This document shows positions 9,212 to 17,250 of a stretch of DNA of 53,018 bases, piece by piece. A program made the position numbers and the translations under genes. Source of the DNA: CADCVW01 sp035644935 (GTDB lineage Bacteria > Pseudomonadota > Alphaproteobacteria > Sphingomonadales > Sphingomonadaceae). Position 1 is the first letter of the stretch. Every line of letters starts with the position of its first letter. The DNA lies in NCBI GenBank assembly GCA_035644935.1, contig DASQNO010000092.1, positions 1 through 53,018 on the forward strand, in the 5' to 3' direction. Under the pieces are notes generated by a model that did not search any database, was not told where the DNA came from, and saw nothing but the letters and a program-made list of their open reading frames with translations.

Positions 9212-10240
9212 TCAACCGGTCTTCTTCAAAGCCCAAAAATACGCGGCCGGGAATGAGAACCAGCCCAGCCACCTTATGGCGCGTTTGGCCTTTATCTCAC
9301 CTCTCGCAAAGCGCCTCAAGATGGCGAAAAGGGCGTAAGCCTTTGGACGTTCGAATAGCTCTATCTCCAGCTTGTTGCCGGATAGACCGTAATTGAGTGC
9401 CGCCTTGATCGCAGCCGCATCCGGGGGTGATCCAAAGGCGGCTTCGTACGTTTCGAGATCGGAGATCATGCCTTCGTACAAGGGGACTCCCGACGCGTGG
9501 TACCGGCGGATACTCGCAAAGTACTCATCGTGGGTCCGAAACGCGGCGAGTTCGCCCATTTGCAAGTTGTTTCCATGCACCCGGTAGAGAACCAGATCCT
9601 CATCGAGATAGACCATCTTGCCGAGCAGAGCCGCACGAAAGGCGAGCGCGCGATCCTCGTGCACGACGCCCGGATTGAGAGGGCCGAAGAACTCGAACAG
9701 CTTGCGGTGCCAGACGGCTGTTGCGCCCAAAACCGGGGCTCCGTTGACGACATCCAGCGCAGTCAGCTCGCGCGAGGTCTTGCCAGTGAGATACAGCGAC
9801 ATCTCCTCGCCGGTGCGGTTGACGACCATGGCGTTGGAACAGGCGCCCAGGAGGTCGGGATTGCCATCGAACAGGGACATTATCCGGGCCACGCGTTGCG
9901 GTCGGGAGGCGTCGTCCGCGGAGCTTGCGACGAAAACGTCCCCGGTCATCTTCTCGACGATGCGCTTCAGCCCGTCCGGGATCCCCTTGTTCTCGGGGCT
10001 CCTGAAAGCGACGATGCCGCGGTTGATCCCTTGCGTCTCCACCTCGTCGCTGATCTGCTCCCAACTGTCGTCGGGCGACGCGTTGTCGCATATGACGATC
10101 TCAAGCGGGTCATGCGTTTGCGACACGGCGCTGCGGATCGTCTCGCGAACGAACGGTGCCTGATTGTAGCAGAGGATGCCGAACGTGGCGGTCAGGCGGG
10201 CGCCTTTTCGGCCCGGCCGTTCCGTCGTCATGTCGCTCAT
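9212..10240 (-). CDS. Glycosyltransferase family 2
   Basis: 342 aa, GT-A fold. The N-terminal nucleotide-binding part has FGILCYNQAPFVRETIRS (about 20-37) and IVICDNASPDDS (about 52-63). The metal-binding region is VASSADDASRP (about 104-114) and the catalytic-base region HEDRALAFRAALLGK (about 196-210), followed by YRVHGNN. It would add a sugar to the growing lipid-linked repeat unit. The start ATG at 10240 lies one base after the TAG of the flippase gene (10242), so both are likely on one mRNA. A GT4 assignment is excluded by the A-fold motifs. Confidence 0.87.
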   Translation of the reverse strand: MSDMTTERPGRKGARLTATFGILCYNQAPFVRETIRSAVSQTHDPLEIVICDNASPDDSWEQISDEVETQGINRGIVAFRSPENKGIPDGLKRIVEKMTGDVFVASSADDASRPQRVARIMSLFDGNPDLLGACSNAMVVNRTGEEMSLYLTGKTSRELTALDVVNGAPVLGATAVWHRKLFEFFGPLNPGVVHEDRALAFRAALLGKMVYLDEDLVLYRVHGNNLQMGELAAFRTHDEYFASIRRYHASGVPLYEGMISDLETYEAAFGSPPDAAAIKAALNYGLSGNKLEIELFERPKAYALFAILRRFARGEIKAKRAIRWLGWFSFPAAYFWALKKTG

Positions 10241-10241
10241 C

Positions 10242-11534
10242 CTAAACCCTCGCTCTTGGTATCATCGTCTTCAGAAAAGCGAGGTCGGCGGCCCCGTAGC
10301 GGAAGACCTCGCGCGCGGAGATGCCGATGCCGGCTTTCAGGCTGGCAAGGGCAAGCCCGAAGGCGGCAAACTGCGCCAGCAGCGCCGCCCATGCGGCACC
10401 TTCCACCCCTCCGGCCGCGGCGCCCAGCGGTATGGCGACCATCGACACGCCGAGCACCACGACGTCGCCGCGCGAATGACGAAATGGCTGCCCGAACCCC
10501 ACGAAGCCGCTGCCGATGACCAGCCGTGCGCCGACCAGGAAATAGGTCGCGCACATGATGGGTCCGAGCCGCGATGCCGCGTCGTATTCATCGCCGAACA
10601 GCAACGGCACGAAGAGCAGCGACGCGACCGCCAGCAGGATCGCCGCAAGCGCGAGGACGAGCGTCGCTAGCCGGGCCGCGCGCCCGAACAAGGCCCGCGC
10701 CTGTTCCGGCTCGCGGCTCAACGCGAGCCTGGGGAAGAGCACGAGGTCGAGCGTGCTCGCGAGCGCGAGCAGGATGGCAGGCAGCGTGGCCGCTACCGCA
10801 TATTGGCCAAGTGCGGCCGCGGGCACGAACGCCGCCAGCACCAGTCGATCGATGTTCTCCCGTTGCCCACCAATCGCCGCCGGATGGCTGCGAACCGCGA
10901 ACGCCACGAGTTTCGCCGCCAGCTCGCGGTTCGGCCGCCCGACGGCAACGCGTAATCGCCGCAGGCCGAGGACGCAGACCGCGATGGCGGCGGACGACGC
11001 AACCACCGACGCCCCGAGGTACCACTCCACGGTTCGACCGAGCTCCGTCAGCAGGAACATGACGGCGAACGCCGCGCCCACGACCGCAGGCGTGATGCGA
11101 ACAAGAGCGTAGGTCCTGGCCGACCCCAGCGTTTGCAACATGGGCGTCAACACGTACCCGAAGTGGAACAGCGGAATGGCGAGAAGACCCAAGACGATCG
11201 CTGTCCAAAGCGCGCCGTCGGTACCGACGTAAATCGCTGCGATGAGTCCGGCGGCGATACACAAGGTGACGGCCGATGTGCCCGCGGCCACCGTCAGCGC
11301 GGTGCCGAGCACCCGGCTCTGCTCCTGCGCCGTACCGCTTTTCGCGGCGAAATAGACGACCGCCGCGTTGATGCTCAGACAGCCAAGCGCCGCCAGCCCC
11401 AGAGCCCAGCTCGTTATCTCCGCAAGCGTTCCGCGCCCGGCGGGGCCCAGCAGTCGCGCGGCGACGACGCCCGTCAGCATTCCGCTCAGCTGGATCAGGA
11501 GCGTCGCGCCGAACGCGTGCAGGAGGCGGTTCAT
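10242..11534 (-). CDS. Wzx-type flippase (MOP/polysaccharide biosynthesis family)
   Basis: 430 aa with about twelve hydrophobic spans evenly spread along the protein, beginning with a LIQLSGMLTGVVAARLLGPAG-like N-terminus whose ARLLGPAGRG element is the hallmark of MOP-family polysaccharide flippases. It would move undecaprenyl-linked repeat units from the cytoplasmic to the periplasmic leaflet for the Wzy polymerase encoded downstream. The length matches the family (about 400-500 aa). It sits 22 nt after the UDP-glucuronate decarboxylase gene and one base before the GT2 gene. Confidence 0.88.
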   Translation of the reverse strand: MNRLLHAFGATLLIQLSGMLTGVVAARLLGPAGRGTLAEITSWALGLAALGCLSINAAVVYFAAKSGTAQEQSRVLGTALTVAAGTSAVTLCIAAGLIAAIYVGTDGALWTAIVLGLLAIPLFHFGYVLTPMLQTLGSARTYALVRITPAVVGAAFAVMFLLTELGRTVEWYLGASVVASSAAIAVCVLGLRRLRVAVGRPNRELAAKLVAFAVRSHPAAIGGQRENIDRLVLAAFVPAAALGQYAVAATLPAILLALASTLDLVLFPRLALSREPEQARALFGRAARLATLVLALAAILLAVASLLFVPLLFGDEYDAASRLGPIMCATYFLVGARLVIGSGFVGFGQPFRHSRGDVVVLGVSMVAIPLGAAAGGVEGAAWAALLAQFAAFGLALASLKAGIGISAREVFRYGAADLAFLKTMIPRARV

Positions 11535-11556
11535 GCCGAGGCGATTTCGGCCGCGC

Positions 11557-12513
11557 TCACTCGCTCAGCTTACGGAAATACGCGATGGTCTTCTCCAGAC
11601 CTTGCTCCAGCTGAACCTTGGCCTCCCAGCCGAGGGTATCCCGCGCCAGGCTCGCGTTGGGTTGGCGCTGTCTGGGGTCATCCTGCGGCAGGGGCTCGAA
11701 TACGAGCTTGGAAGGCGAACCCGTCATGGCGATGATATGTTCGGCAAGTTCGCGGATCGTGAATTCGACCGGATTGCCAAGGTTCATGGGCCCGGTGACC
11801 GCATCGGGCGTGTCCATCAATCGCATCAGACCATCGACGAGGTCGTCGACGTAGCAAAAGGAGCGGCTCTGCGCGCCTTCGCCGTAGACCGTGATCGGCT
11901 CCCCGCGCAACGCCTGGATGATGAAGTTCGATACGACGCGGCCGTCGCTCGGGTGCATGCGCGGGCCATAAGTGTTGAAGATTCGCGCGACCTTGATGCT
12001 GAGGCCGTGCTGACGGCGGTAATCGAAGAACAGCGTTTCGGCGCAACGCTTGCCTTCGTCGTAGCACGAGCGGGGACCGATCGTGTTCACATTGCCCCAG
12101 TAGCCTTCAGGCTGCGGGTGCACCGACGGGTCGCCGTAGACCTCGCTCGTGGAAGCCTGCAGGATCCTGCACTTCAGCCGGTTGGCGAGCCCCAGCATGT
12201 TGATCGCGCCGATAACGGACGTCTTGGTCGTTTGAACGGGATCGTGCTGGTAATGAATCGGTGAGGCCGGGCAGGCCAGATTGTAGATCTGGTCGACCTC
12301 GACGTGCAGCGGATGGCAGACGTCGTGGCGCAGGAATTCGAAGTGCGGATGCGACCGGAGATGCTCGATATTCTGCTTGGCGCCGGTGAACAGATTGTCG
12401 ACGCAAAGGACTTCGTCCCCGCGTGCGATCAGCCGGTCGATCAGGTGAGAGCCCAAGAAGCCCGCTCCGCCCGTAACCAGGACGCGCTGGCGGCTGCCAT
12501 ATATTCTTCCCAC
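11557..12513 (-). CDS. uxs: UDP-glucuronate decarboxylase (UDP-xylose synthase)
   Basis: 318 aa extended short-chain dehydrogenase. It starts with GTG at 12513, supported by GGGGAG six bases upstream. NAD-binding GGAGFLGSH is at 15-23, STSEVYG at about 121-127, and the catalytic Tyr-x3-Lys at 151/155 in SCYDEGKR. The run NLACPASPIHYQHDP (78-92) and GPRSCYDEGKR are near-invariant in UXS enzymes, which decarboxylate UDP-glucuronic acid to UDP-xylose through a 4-keto intermediate. The protein lacks the N-terminal membrane anchor of eukaryotic forms. It indicates a pentose in the polymer. The UDP-glucose dehydrogenase that would supply its substrate is not in the window. A UDP-glucose 4-epimerase is unlikely given the UXS-specific residues. 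Confidence 0.92.
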   Translation of the reverse strand: MGRIYGSRQRVLVTGGAGFLGSHLIDRLIARGDEVLCVDNLFTGAKQNIEHLRSHPHFEFLRHDVCHPLHVEVDQIYNLACPASPIHYQHDPVQTTKTSVIGAINMLGLANRLKCRILQASTSEVYGDPSVHPQPEGYWGNVNTIGPRSCYDEGKRCAETLFFDYRRQHGLSIKVARIFNTYGPRMHPSDGRVVSNFIIQALRGEPITVYGEGAQSRSFCYVDDLVDGLMRLMDTPDAVTGPMNLGNPVEFTIRELAEHIIAMTGSPSKLVFEPLPQDDPRQRQPNASLARDTLGWEAKVQLEQGLEKTIAYFRKLSE

Positions 12514-12543
12514 CCGATCTCCCCTGGTATGCAGCCGGAGCGT

Positions 12544-13587
12544 CTAGGCGTCCGAGCGCAAATCTTCCACAAAAAGCTTCACCTGCGACGCGAATGTCGC
12601 AGGACCGAACGCGCGCGCCAGCCGGATCGACTCCGCCGAGGCTTCGTGAAGCCGCCGTGGCGCCCAGTTGGCGATCTCGACAAGGCGGCTGCTCAATTCG
12701 CTGCGGTCGCCTGCCCGGTAGCTCAGTGCGTTGACGGATGTCGCAAGATCGGGCGCGCTTCCGATAGCGTCGCTCAGGATCATCGCGCACCCGCTCAGCG
12801 CCGCTTCGTGGACGACCAGGCCCCAAGCCTCGAACAGCGACGGCAGAACAAACACGCGGGCGCGGTCGAAGCGGGCGTGCAGCGCCTCGGGCTGAACGAA
12901 GGCCTCGACGTGGATGCGCGGGTGCCGAGGGATCTCGTCACGCAGAACGCCGCTGCCGCAAAGGCGTAATGTCCAGTCCTGAAGCTGGTCCCCGGCCGCC
13001 AGAAACGCTTCGCAGAGCCCCAGCACGTCCTTGCGTGCGATGAACTGACCCACGAACAAGAACTCGCGCGGCCGCTCGGCCAATGCTGTTTGGCAAGAGA
13101 AGATCGCGGGGTCCGCCCCGTACATGCCGGTGCGGATCGCGTCTTTCGGCATGCCCCAGTAGCGCGCCAGCCGCGCGCCGGATTGTCCCGCAACCAGCAT
13201 GCGATCAAATTTGCGACGATGGAGCAAACGGAAACCTATCGGTCCCATCACGCGCTGACGAAAGTCGCCACGCCAATTATTGTCCATCATGCCGATGACC
13301 TTGCCGCCGCGGCGGCGGGTTTCGCTGCCCAGTGCGTTGAAGGCGGGATAGGCCCAGCCGGACTGAACGAAGATCGACGGGGGCGTGAGGCCGAGGTCCG
13401 CCCAACTGATCGGACGCTGCGCGTCCACCCAGTGCGCGGGCTGACCCAGGACCTCCTCCATTCCGGCCACGGGCACTTCGGGGCGGCTGCCGATCACGGC
13501 GCAGGGCTCGTCGAGCTGTTCAATCGCAGCCCGCATCAGGCGCGCTGCGTATTGCGGCAGCCCATTCCAGGAGAACGCGATCGTCAT
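12544..13587 (-). CDS. Glycosyltransferase family 4 (short form)
   Basis: 347 aa from ATG 13587; the open frame runs on upstream but that part is the shadow of the small membrane gene and asnB. The C-terminal GT-B domain is clear: FVGQFIARKDVLGLCEA (about 195-211) and LPSLFEAWGLVVHEAALSG with the EX7E element (about 277-295). The N-terminal half contains SGWAYPAFNALG and IGMMDNNWRGDFRQ, resembling glycosyltransferases that act on the sugar-lipid acceptors of EPS loci. Donor and acceptor are unknown. It lies 8 nt downstream of the SmpA-like gene and 30 nt upstream of uxs, so it is part of the same operon. Confidence 0.86.
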   Translation of the reverse strand: MTIAFSWNGLPQYAARLMRAAIEQLDEPCAVIGSRPEVPVAGMEEVLGQPAHWVDAQRPISWADLGLTPPSIFVQSGWAYPAFNALGSETRRRGGKVIGMMDNNWRGDFRQRVMGPIGFRLLHRRKFDRMLVAGQSGARLARYWGMPKDAIRTGMYGADPAIFSCQTALAERPREFLFVGQFIARKDVLGLCEAFLAAGDQLQDWTLRLCGSGVLRDEIPRHPRIHVEAFVQPEALHARFDRARVFVLPSLFEAWGLVVHEAALSGCAMILSDAIGSAPDLATSVNALSYRAGDRSELSSRLVEIANWAPRRLHEASAESIRLARAFGPATFASQVKLFVEDLRSDA

Positions 13588-13595
13588 GCGTCGGC

Positions 13596-13997
13596 CTACA
13601 GGCCGCTTTGGGTTTTCATCGCCATCTTGCCTTGGCGGAAGATGATCGCGGCCCGGGAGCCGTCTTCGTTGGTCCAAACATAGGCGGTGGCGCTGACGCC
13701 GTTGAGCGTCGCGCTCCCCTGAGCCTCGCCTGGGTCGCCGATCCTTCTCACAGCCTCCTCGTAAGGCATGCCTTCGACCACCTCGGCGAATTCGGCCGCC
13801 GTTATCCGGCGGTTTTCCTCGGTGCCCGGCGAAGCCAACGGCGCGGGGGCTTGAACCGCAGTGAGGCTTGGCGGCAGTTTGCCAAAGAGCGGCCCCAACG
13901 TTGCAAGCATCATGGCGCCTGCAACCAGCGCGCCTCCCGTCGCCAGCCACCCGACAAGCGCATTGGGCGCGGCGCGGCCGGGTTCCGGCGCCGTCAT
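13596..13997 (-). CDS. Small membrane-anchored SmpA/BamE-like protein
   Basis: 133 aa from the ATG at 13997, which overlaps the asnB stop (TGATG). Residues about 14-36 are a single hydrophobic segment (WLATGGALVAGAMMLATLGPL), giving a membrane-anchored, outward-facing protein. After a Pro/Ala linker the soluble part has ITAAEFAEVVEGMPYEEAV and RRIGDPGE, which follows the BamE/SmpA pattern (helix, G-M-x5-V, then G-x-P), then a beta-rich end including AYVWTNEDGSRAAIIF. Function unknown; BamE-like folds usually bind protein or lipid at the envelope. Its coupling to asnB in an EPS operon suggests an assembly or scaffold role, which is an inference. The fold assignment itself is moderate. Confidence 0.75.
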   Translation of the reverse strand: MTAPEPGRAAPNALVGWLATGGALVAGAMMLATLGPLFGKLPPSLTAVQAPAPLASPGTEENRRITAAEFAEVVEGMPYEEAVRRIGDPGEAQGSATLNGVSATAYVWTNEDGSRAAIIFRQGKMAMKTQSGL

Positions 13998-15877
13998 CAG
14001 GAGTGCACCGGCAGGCGGGAATTGGCGCGCGTCCAAGCCGAGAAAGACGCGATCGTAAAGAGCGCATAGGCGGAGTCGACGGCGCCTGCTTCCAGGCCCG
14101 CCTGGAGCTTGGCGACCTCATCGGAATCGACCAGCCCGTCCAGGCTGTTGCTGGCCAGCTCATCCTGTAGCCAGGGCCGAAGCGGACCGCGCAGCCATTT
14201 GGCGAGCGGCCCCCCGAAACCCGACTTGGGCCGCCAGATCGTCTCGCGCGGAACCACGCCTTCCATGGCGTGCTTCAGGATCCACTTGGGCGTGCCCCGA
14301 CGCACCTTGAGGCTGGCATGGATCGTTGCGGCGTAGTCGACGAGGTCGTTGTCCAGAAACGGAACCCGCACCTCGACGCCTGCGCGCATGGCCGCCTTGT
14401 CGGTGTAGTTCAAATTGTGATCCACCAGAAAGAACCGCTTCTCGAGATAGAGCATCTTTTCGAGCGGCGGCGTGCCGCGGGGAAGTTCGGCGAGCGCCGA
14501 TCGGAGCGGCGCCGCGGCGTCTACCTCGACCCCCGTTAGCGCGCGAACATGCTCCGGCGGCGCCCAGAAGAAATAGCTTATCAGCCGCTCGTCCGGTGAC
14601 AGATGCGCGTACTGGACGGCCTTGCGCACTCTGCGGAACTGGCTCCGCGAGGCGGGGAGCCGCGCCGCGCCTGCCGAAGCGAGCCGCCGCAAGGGCTGCG
14701 GGAGCCAAGACCAGGCGGGCTCGACGCCAAGCGCGCTGTGGCGGCGATACCCGGAAAAGAGGTCGTCGCCACCCGCGCCGGACAGCAGCACCTTGAGCCC
14801 CGAGGCGCGCGCCTCCCGGCAGATTTGCAGGACGTTGAAGGCCGCGGGATCGGCGATCGGTTCGTCCTGCGAGGCAAGGAAGGCGGGGATCTCGGCGACT
14901 GCGCTCTGGTCCACCGCGACTTCGTTGAGGCGGACATCCATCTGCTGCGCCGCGGTCTGCGCGTAGGGCAGGTCCGAGACGAACCCGTCGTCGGCGTCTG
15001 ATTGACCCAGCGTGAAGCATTGCATCCGATCTTCATGGACATAATGCCGCCGCGCGAATGCAACCACGGACGTGCTGTCGAGCCCGCCGGACAAAAACGC
15101 GCCGACAGGGACGTCGGACAGGAGCTGCCGTGACACCGCTTGATCCATAAGCGCCCGAACGCGTTCAACCGTTTCCCCGACCGGCTGCGGCTCGCGGGAA
15201 GGGGTCGCGGGCAGGGCGGCGAAGCGCCACTCGCGAACGAGCCGGCCGCCGCGAAGCAGCATGGCCTTGCCGGGTTCGAGCTTGCGGACGGCGCGAAGAG
15301 GCGTCGCCGGAGCCGGTACCCAGACGTAGGTAAGAAGGTTGGACAGCGCCGCCGGATCGACGTCGCGCGACACGCTGGGCTCGGCGAGCAGGGCGCGCAG
15401 CTCGCTCGCGAACAGCAGTCCGCGATCGGTCTGGCCCAGATAAAGCGGCTTTACGCCGAAACGGTCGCGCGCGAGCAGCAGTTCGCGCGTTTCGCTGTCC
15501 CAGATCGCGAAGGCGAACATGCCGTTGAGGCGAGGGAGCATCTCGGCGCCATGCTCGCGAAAGAGCGCCAGCAGGACTTCGGTGTCGGTCTTGCTGCGAA
15601 ACGCGTGTCCGCGCGCTTCCAAGCCCTTCTTTAGCTCGGGGCTGTTGTAGATCTCGCCGTTGAAAATGATCGCAAGACGCCGGTCGGTCGACCACATAGG
15701 CTGTAGGCCGGCGTCGCTCAGATCAAGAATGGCGAGGCGCACGTGGGCCAGGCCGAGCTGGTTGTCGGGGTCGTAATAGGTGCCGGAGCCGTCGGGGCCC
15801 CGATGCGCCTGGGCAGCGTTCATCCTGTCCAGAAGCGAAGGCGCGAAATCGCCCACAAAACCCGCAATGCCGCACAT
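13997..15877 (-). CDS. asnB: AsnB-type glutamine-dependent amidotransferase of an EPS locus
   Basis: 626 aa. Start fixed by MCGIAGFVG at ATG 15877: the processed N-terminal Cys2 is the glutaminase nucleophile, and a GGAGGGGG Shine-Dalgarno lies upstream. The class II glutaminase domain (1 to about 200) shows HRGPDGSG (25-32), FNGEIYN (72-78) and LARDRFGVKPLY (135-146). The synthase domain has the ATP pyrophosphatase P-loop SGGLDS (263-268) and LSGAGGDDLFSGYRRH. The length fits the exosortase A system-associated amidotransferases found in EPS loci better than housekeeping AsnB (about 550 aa). Those enzymes probably amidate a uronic acid or other carboxyl group in the glycan; an asparagine synthetase role cannot be ruled out. 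The TAA of the ligase gene ends one base before its ATG. Confidence 0.88.
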   Translation of the reverse strand: MCGIAGFVGDFAPSLLDRMNAAQAHRGPDGSGTYYDPDNQLGLAHVRLAILDLSDAGLQPMWSTDRRLAIIFNGEIYNSPELKKGLEARGHAFRSKTDTEVLLALFREHGAEMLPRLNGMFAFAIWDSETRELLLARDRFGVKPLYLGQTDRGLLFASELRALLAEPSVSRDVDPAALSNLLTYVWVPAPATPLRAVRKLEPGKAMLLRGGRLVREWRFAALPATPSREPQPVGETVERVRALMDQAVSRQLLSDVPVGAFLSGGLDSTSVVAFARRHYVHEDRMQCFTLGQSDADDGFVSDLPYAQTAAQQMDVRLNEVAVDQSAVAEIPAFLASQDEPIADPAAFNVLQICREARASGLKVLLSGAGGDDLFSGYRRHSALGVEPAWSWLPQPLRRLASAGAARLPASRSQFRRVRKAVQYAHLSPDERLISYFFWAPPEHVRALTGVEVDAAAPLRSALAELPRGTPPLEKMLYLEKRFFLVDHNLNYTDKAAMRAGVEVRVPFLDNDLVDYAATIHASLKVRRGTPKWILKHAMEGVVPRETIWRPKSGFGGPLAKWLRGPLRPWLQDELASNSLDGLVDSDEVAKLQAGLEAGAVDSAYALFTIASFSAWTRANSRLPVHS

Positions 15878-15878
15878 A

Positions 15879-17249
15879 TTACCCCCTCCGCCTGGAGCGC
15901 GCCTTCGCCCGTTGCAGGTTGGCCGGGAGTTCATCCGTGGCGAACGGCCGCGCCAGAATCGCACAGCAGGCGGCAAAGATCGCCATAAGCGCTGCGGTTC
16001 GTAGCGGATAGTCGACCGTCGAATGAGCGAGGATGACGGCGGTGACAACGCTGGCCGTTTTCGCGAGCTCCGACGGGGAGCGCCACGCCCCCAGCACGCG
16101 CCAGAACCACCAGGCCAGGAAGACCAGCATCGCCGCAATTCCAAGCACCCCGGTTTCCAAGGCTATTTCCAAATAATCATTGTGTGCATGGTTGATGAAG
16201 ATCGGAACGACGGTCGCCGGATCCTCGATCGTACGATAGATGGAGGCGAACGAGCCGAGGCCGGTGCCGAACGGCAGCGAAGACGCAATCAGGCCCACCG
16301 TACCCAACCAGAAGCGCCGCCGGTCGAGAGGCTCGTCGGCGCCGATCGTCACAAGCGCGCCGAGGTCGGCGTTGTACACTGTCGCAGCGATCAGAAAGCC
16401 AACGCCGAAGAGCGCCAGGGCAAGCAGATGCGGAACGCCCAGTTTGTCGTTGCGCGCGATGAGAACACTCGCAACGGCCGTTGGTCCGGCCAGCAACAGC
16501 CCCGCGTCCGACCCGCTCATGACGATGCCCAAAAGAACGAGCAGAGCGGCGAGTGCCACCACGACGGCTCGTCCGCGGCCGGCCGCTGCCGACGCGTGCC
16601 GCGCTCCGCCTGTTCTCCAGGCAAAGGCGAGACACGGGAGGGCAACCAGCGCAAGCGTCGCCAGATGGTTCTTGTTGGCAAAAAGCCCGACTGCGTAGCC
16701 CCTGTTGGTGAACTCGTAGATGTAGAGCGCCGACCCGCTTCCGCCGGCCGCCTGACCGACGCCCAGTGCGATGGAGACCAGCGCCAGTACCGCGATGACG
16801 AAGGGAAGATAGAGGCTCTCGGCGGGGCTGCGCAGGATTAAAAGGGCGACCGCGATCGCGGGAACCGTCGCGATGACCGCGGCAACGGTGGCATGGGGCG
16901 TTAGCGACAGAGCCATGGACGTGGGTCTTGCGCCTGCGAGATCAAGCGTTTGCGCGATCGTGTCTCGTGGCGGAAGGCTCTGCCACAGTGGCATCGGAAG
17001 CGGGATCAGCTGCGCCGTTCCGATTGCCAGAATGGCGGCGGCAGCGATCAGCAGGGGCAACGCGCCGGGCGTTCGCTCCCCGGGTGCCCCGATCATGAAC
17101 CAAGCGATGATGGCGACGCCGAGGAGCTGCAGAAGCAGGTTCGCGATCACTCCGGCCGCGCTTGCCCCGCCCAAGACCACGCACATGGCAACGAAAGTCG
17201 GCGCAGCCCACGTGCCGCCAAGCCGCCGCGTTTGGGACCGATCCTTCAT
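15879..17249 (-). CDS. O-antigen ligase/polymerase-like membrane protein (Wzy_C family)
   Basis: 456 aa with about eleven to twelve membrane spans. The large periplasmic loop contains GTGLGSFASIYR and the family signature INHAHNDYLEIALETG around residues 350-370. Proteins with this signature either ligate O-antigen (WaaL) or polymerise EPS repeat units. A different, unrelated-looking polymerase is encoded at 4637-5947, so this one may attach or transfer the finished chain. The gene follows the TPR protein by one base and is followed by asnB after one base, indicating a tightly packed operon. Assignment to the family is firm; the exact reaction is not. Confidence 0.85.
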   Translation of the reverse strand: MKDRSQTRRLGGTWAAPTFVAMCVVLGGASAAGVIANLLLQLLGVAIIAWFMIGAPGERTPGALPLLIAAAAILAIGTAQLIPLPMPLWQSLPPRDTIAQTLDLAGARPTSMALSLTPHATVAAVIATVPAIAVALLILRSPAESLYLPFVIAVLALVSIALGVGQAAGGSGSALYIYEFTNRGYAVGLFANKNHLATLALVALPCLAFAWRTGGARHASAAAGRGRAVVVALAALLVLLGIVMSGSDAGLLLAGPTAVASVLIARNDKLGVPHLLALALFGVGFLIAATVYNADLGALVTIGADEPLDRRRFWLGTVGLIASSLPFGTGLGSFASIYRTIEDPATVVPIFINHAHNDYLEIALETGVLGIAAMLVFLAWWFWRVLGAWRSPSELAKTASVVTAVILAHSTVDYPLRTAALMAIFAACCAILARPFATDELPANLQRAKARSRRRG

Positions 17250-17250
17250 T

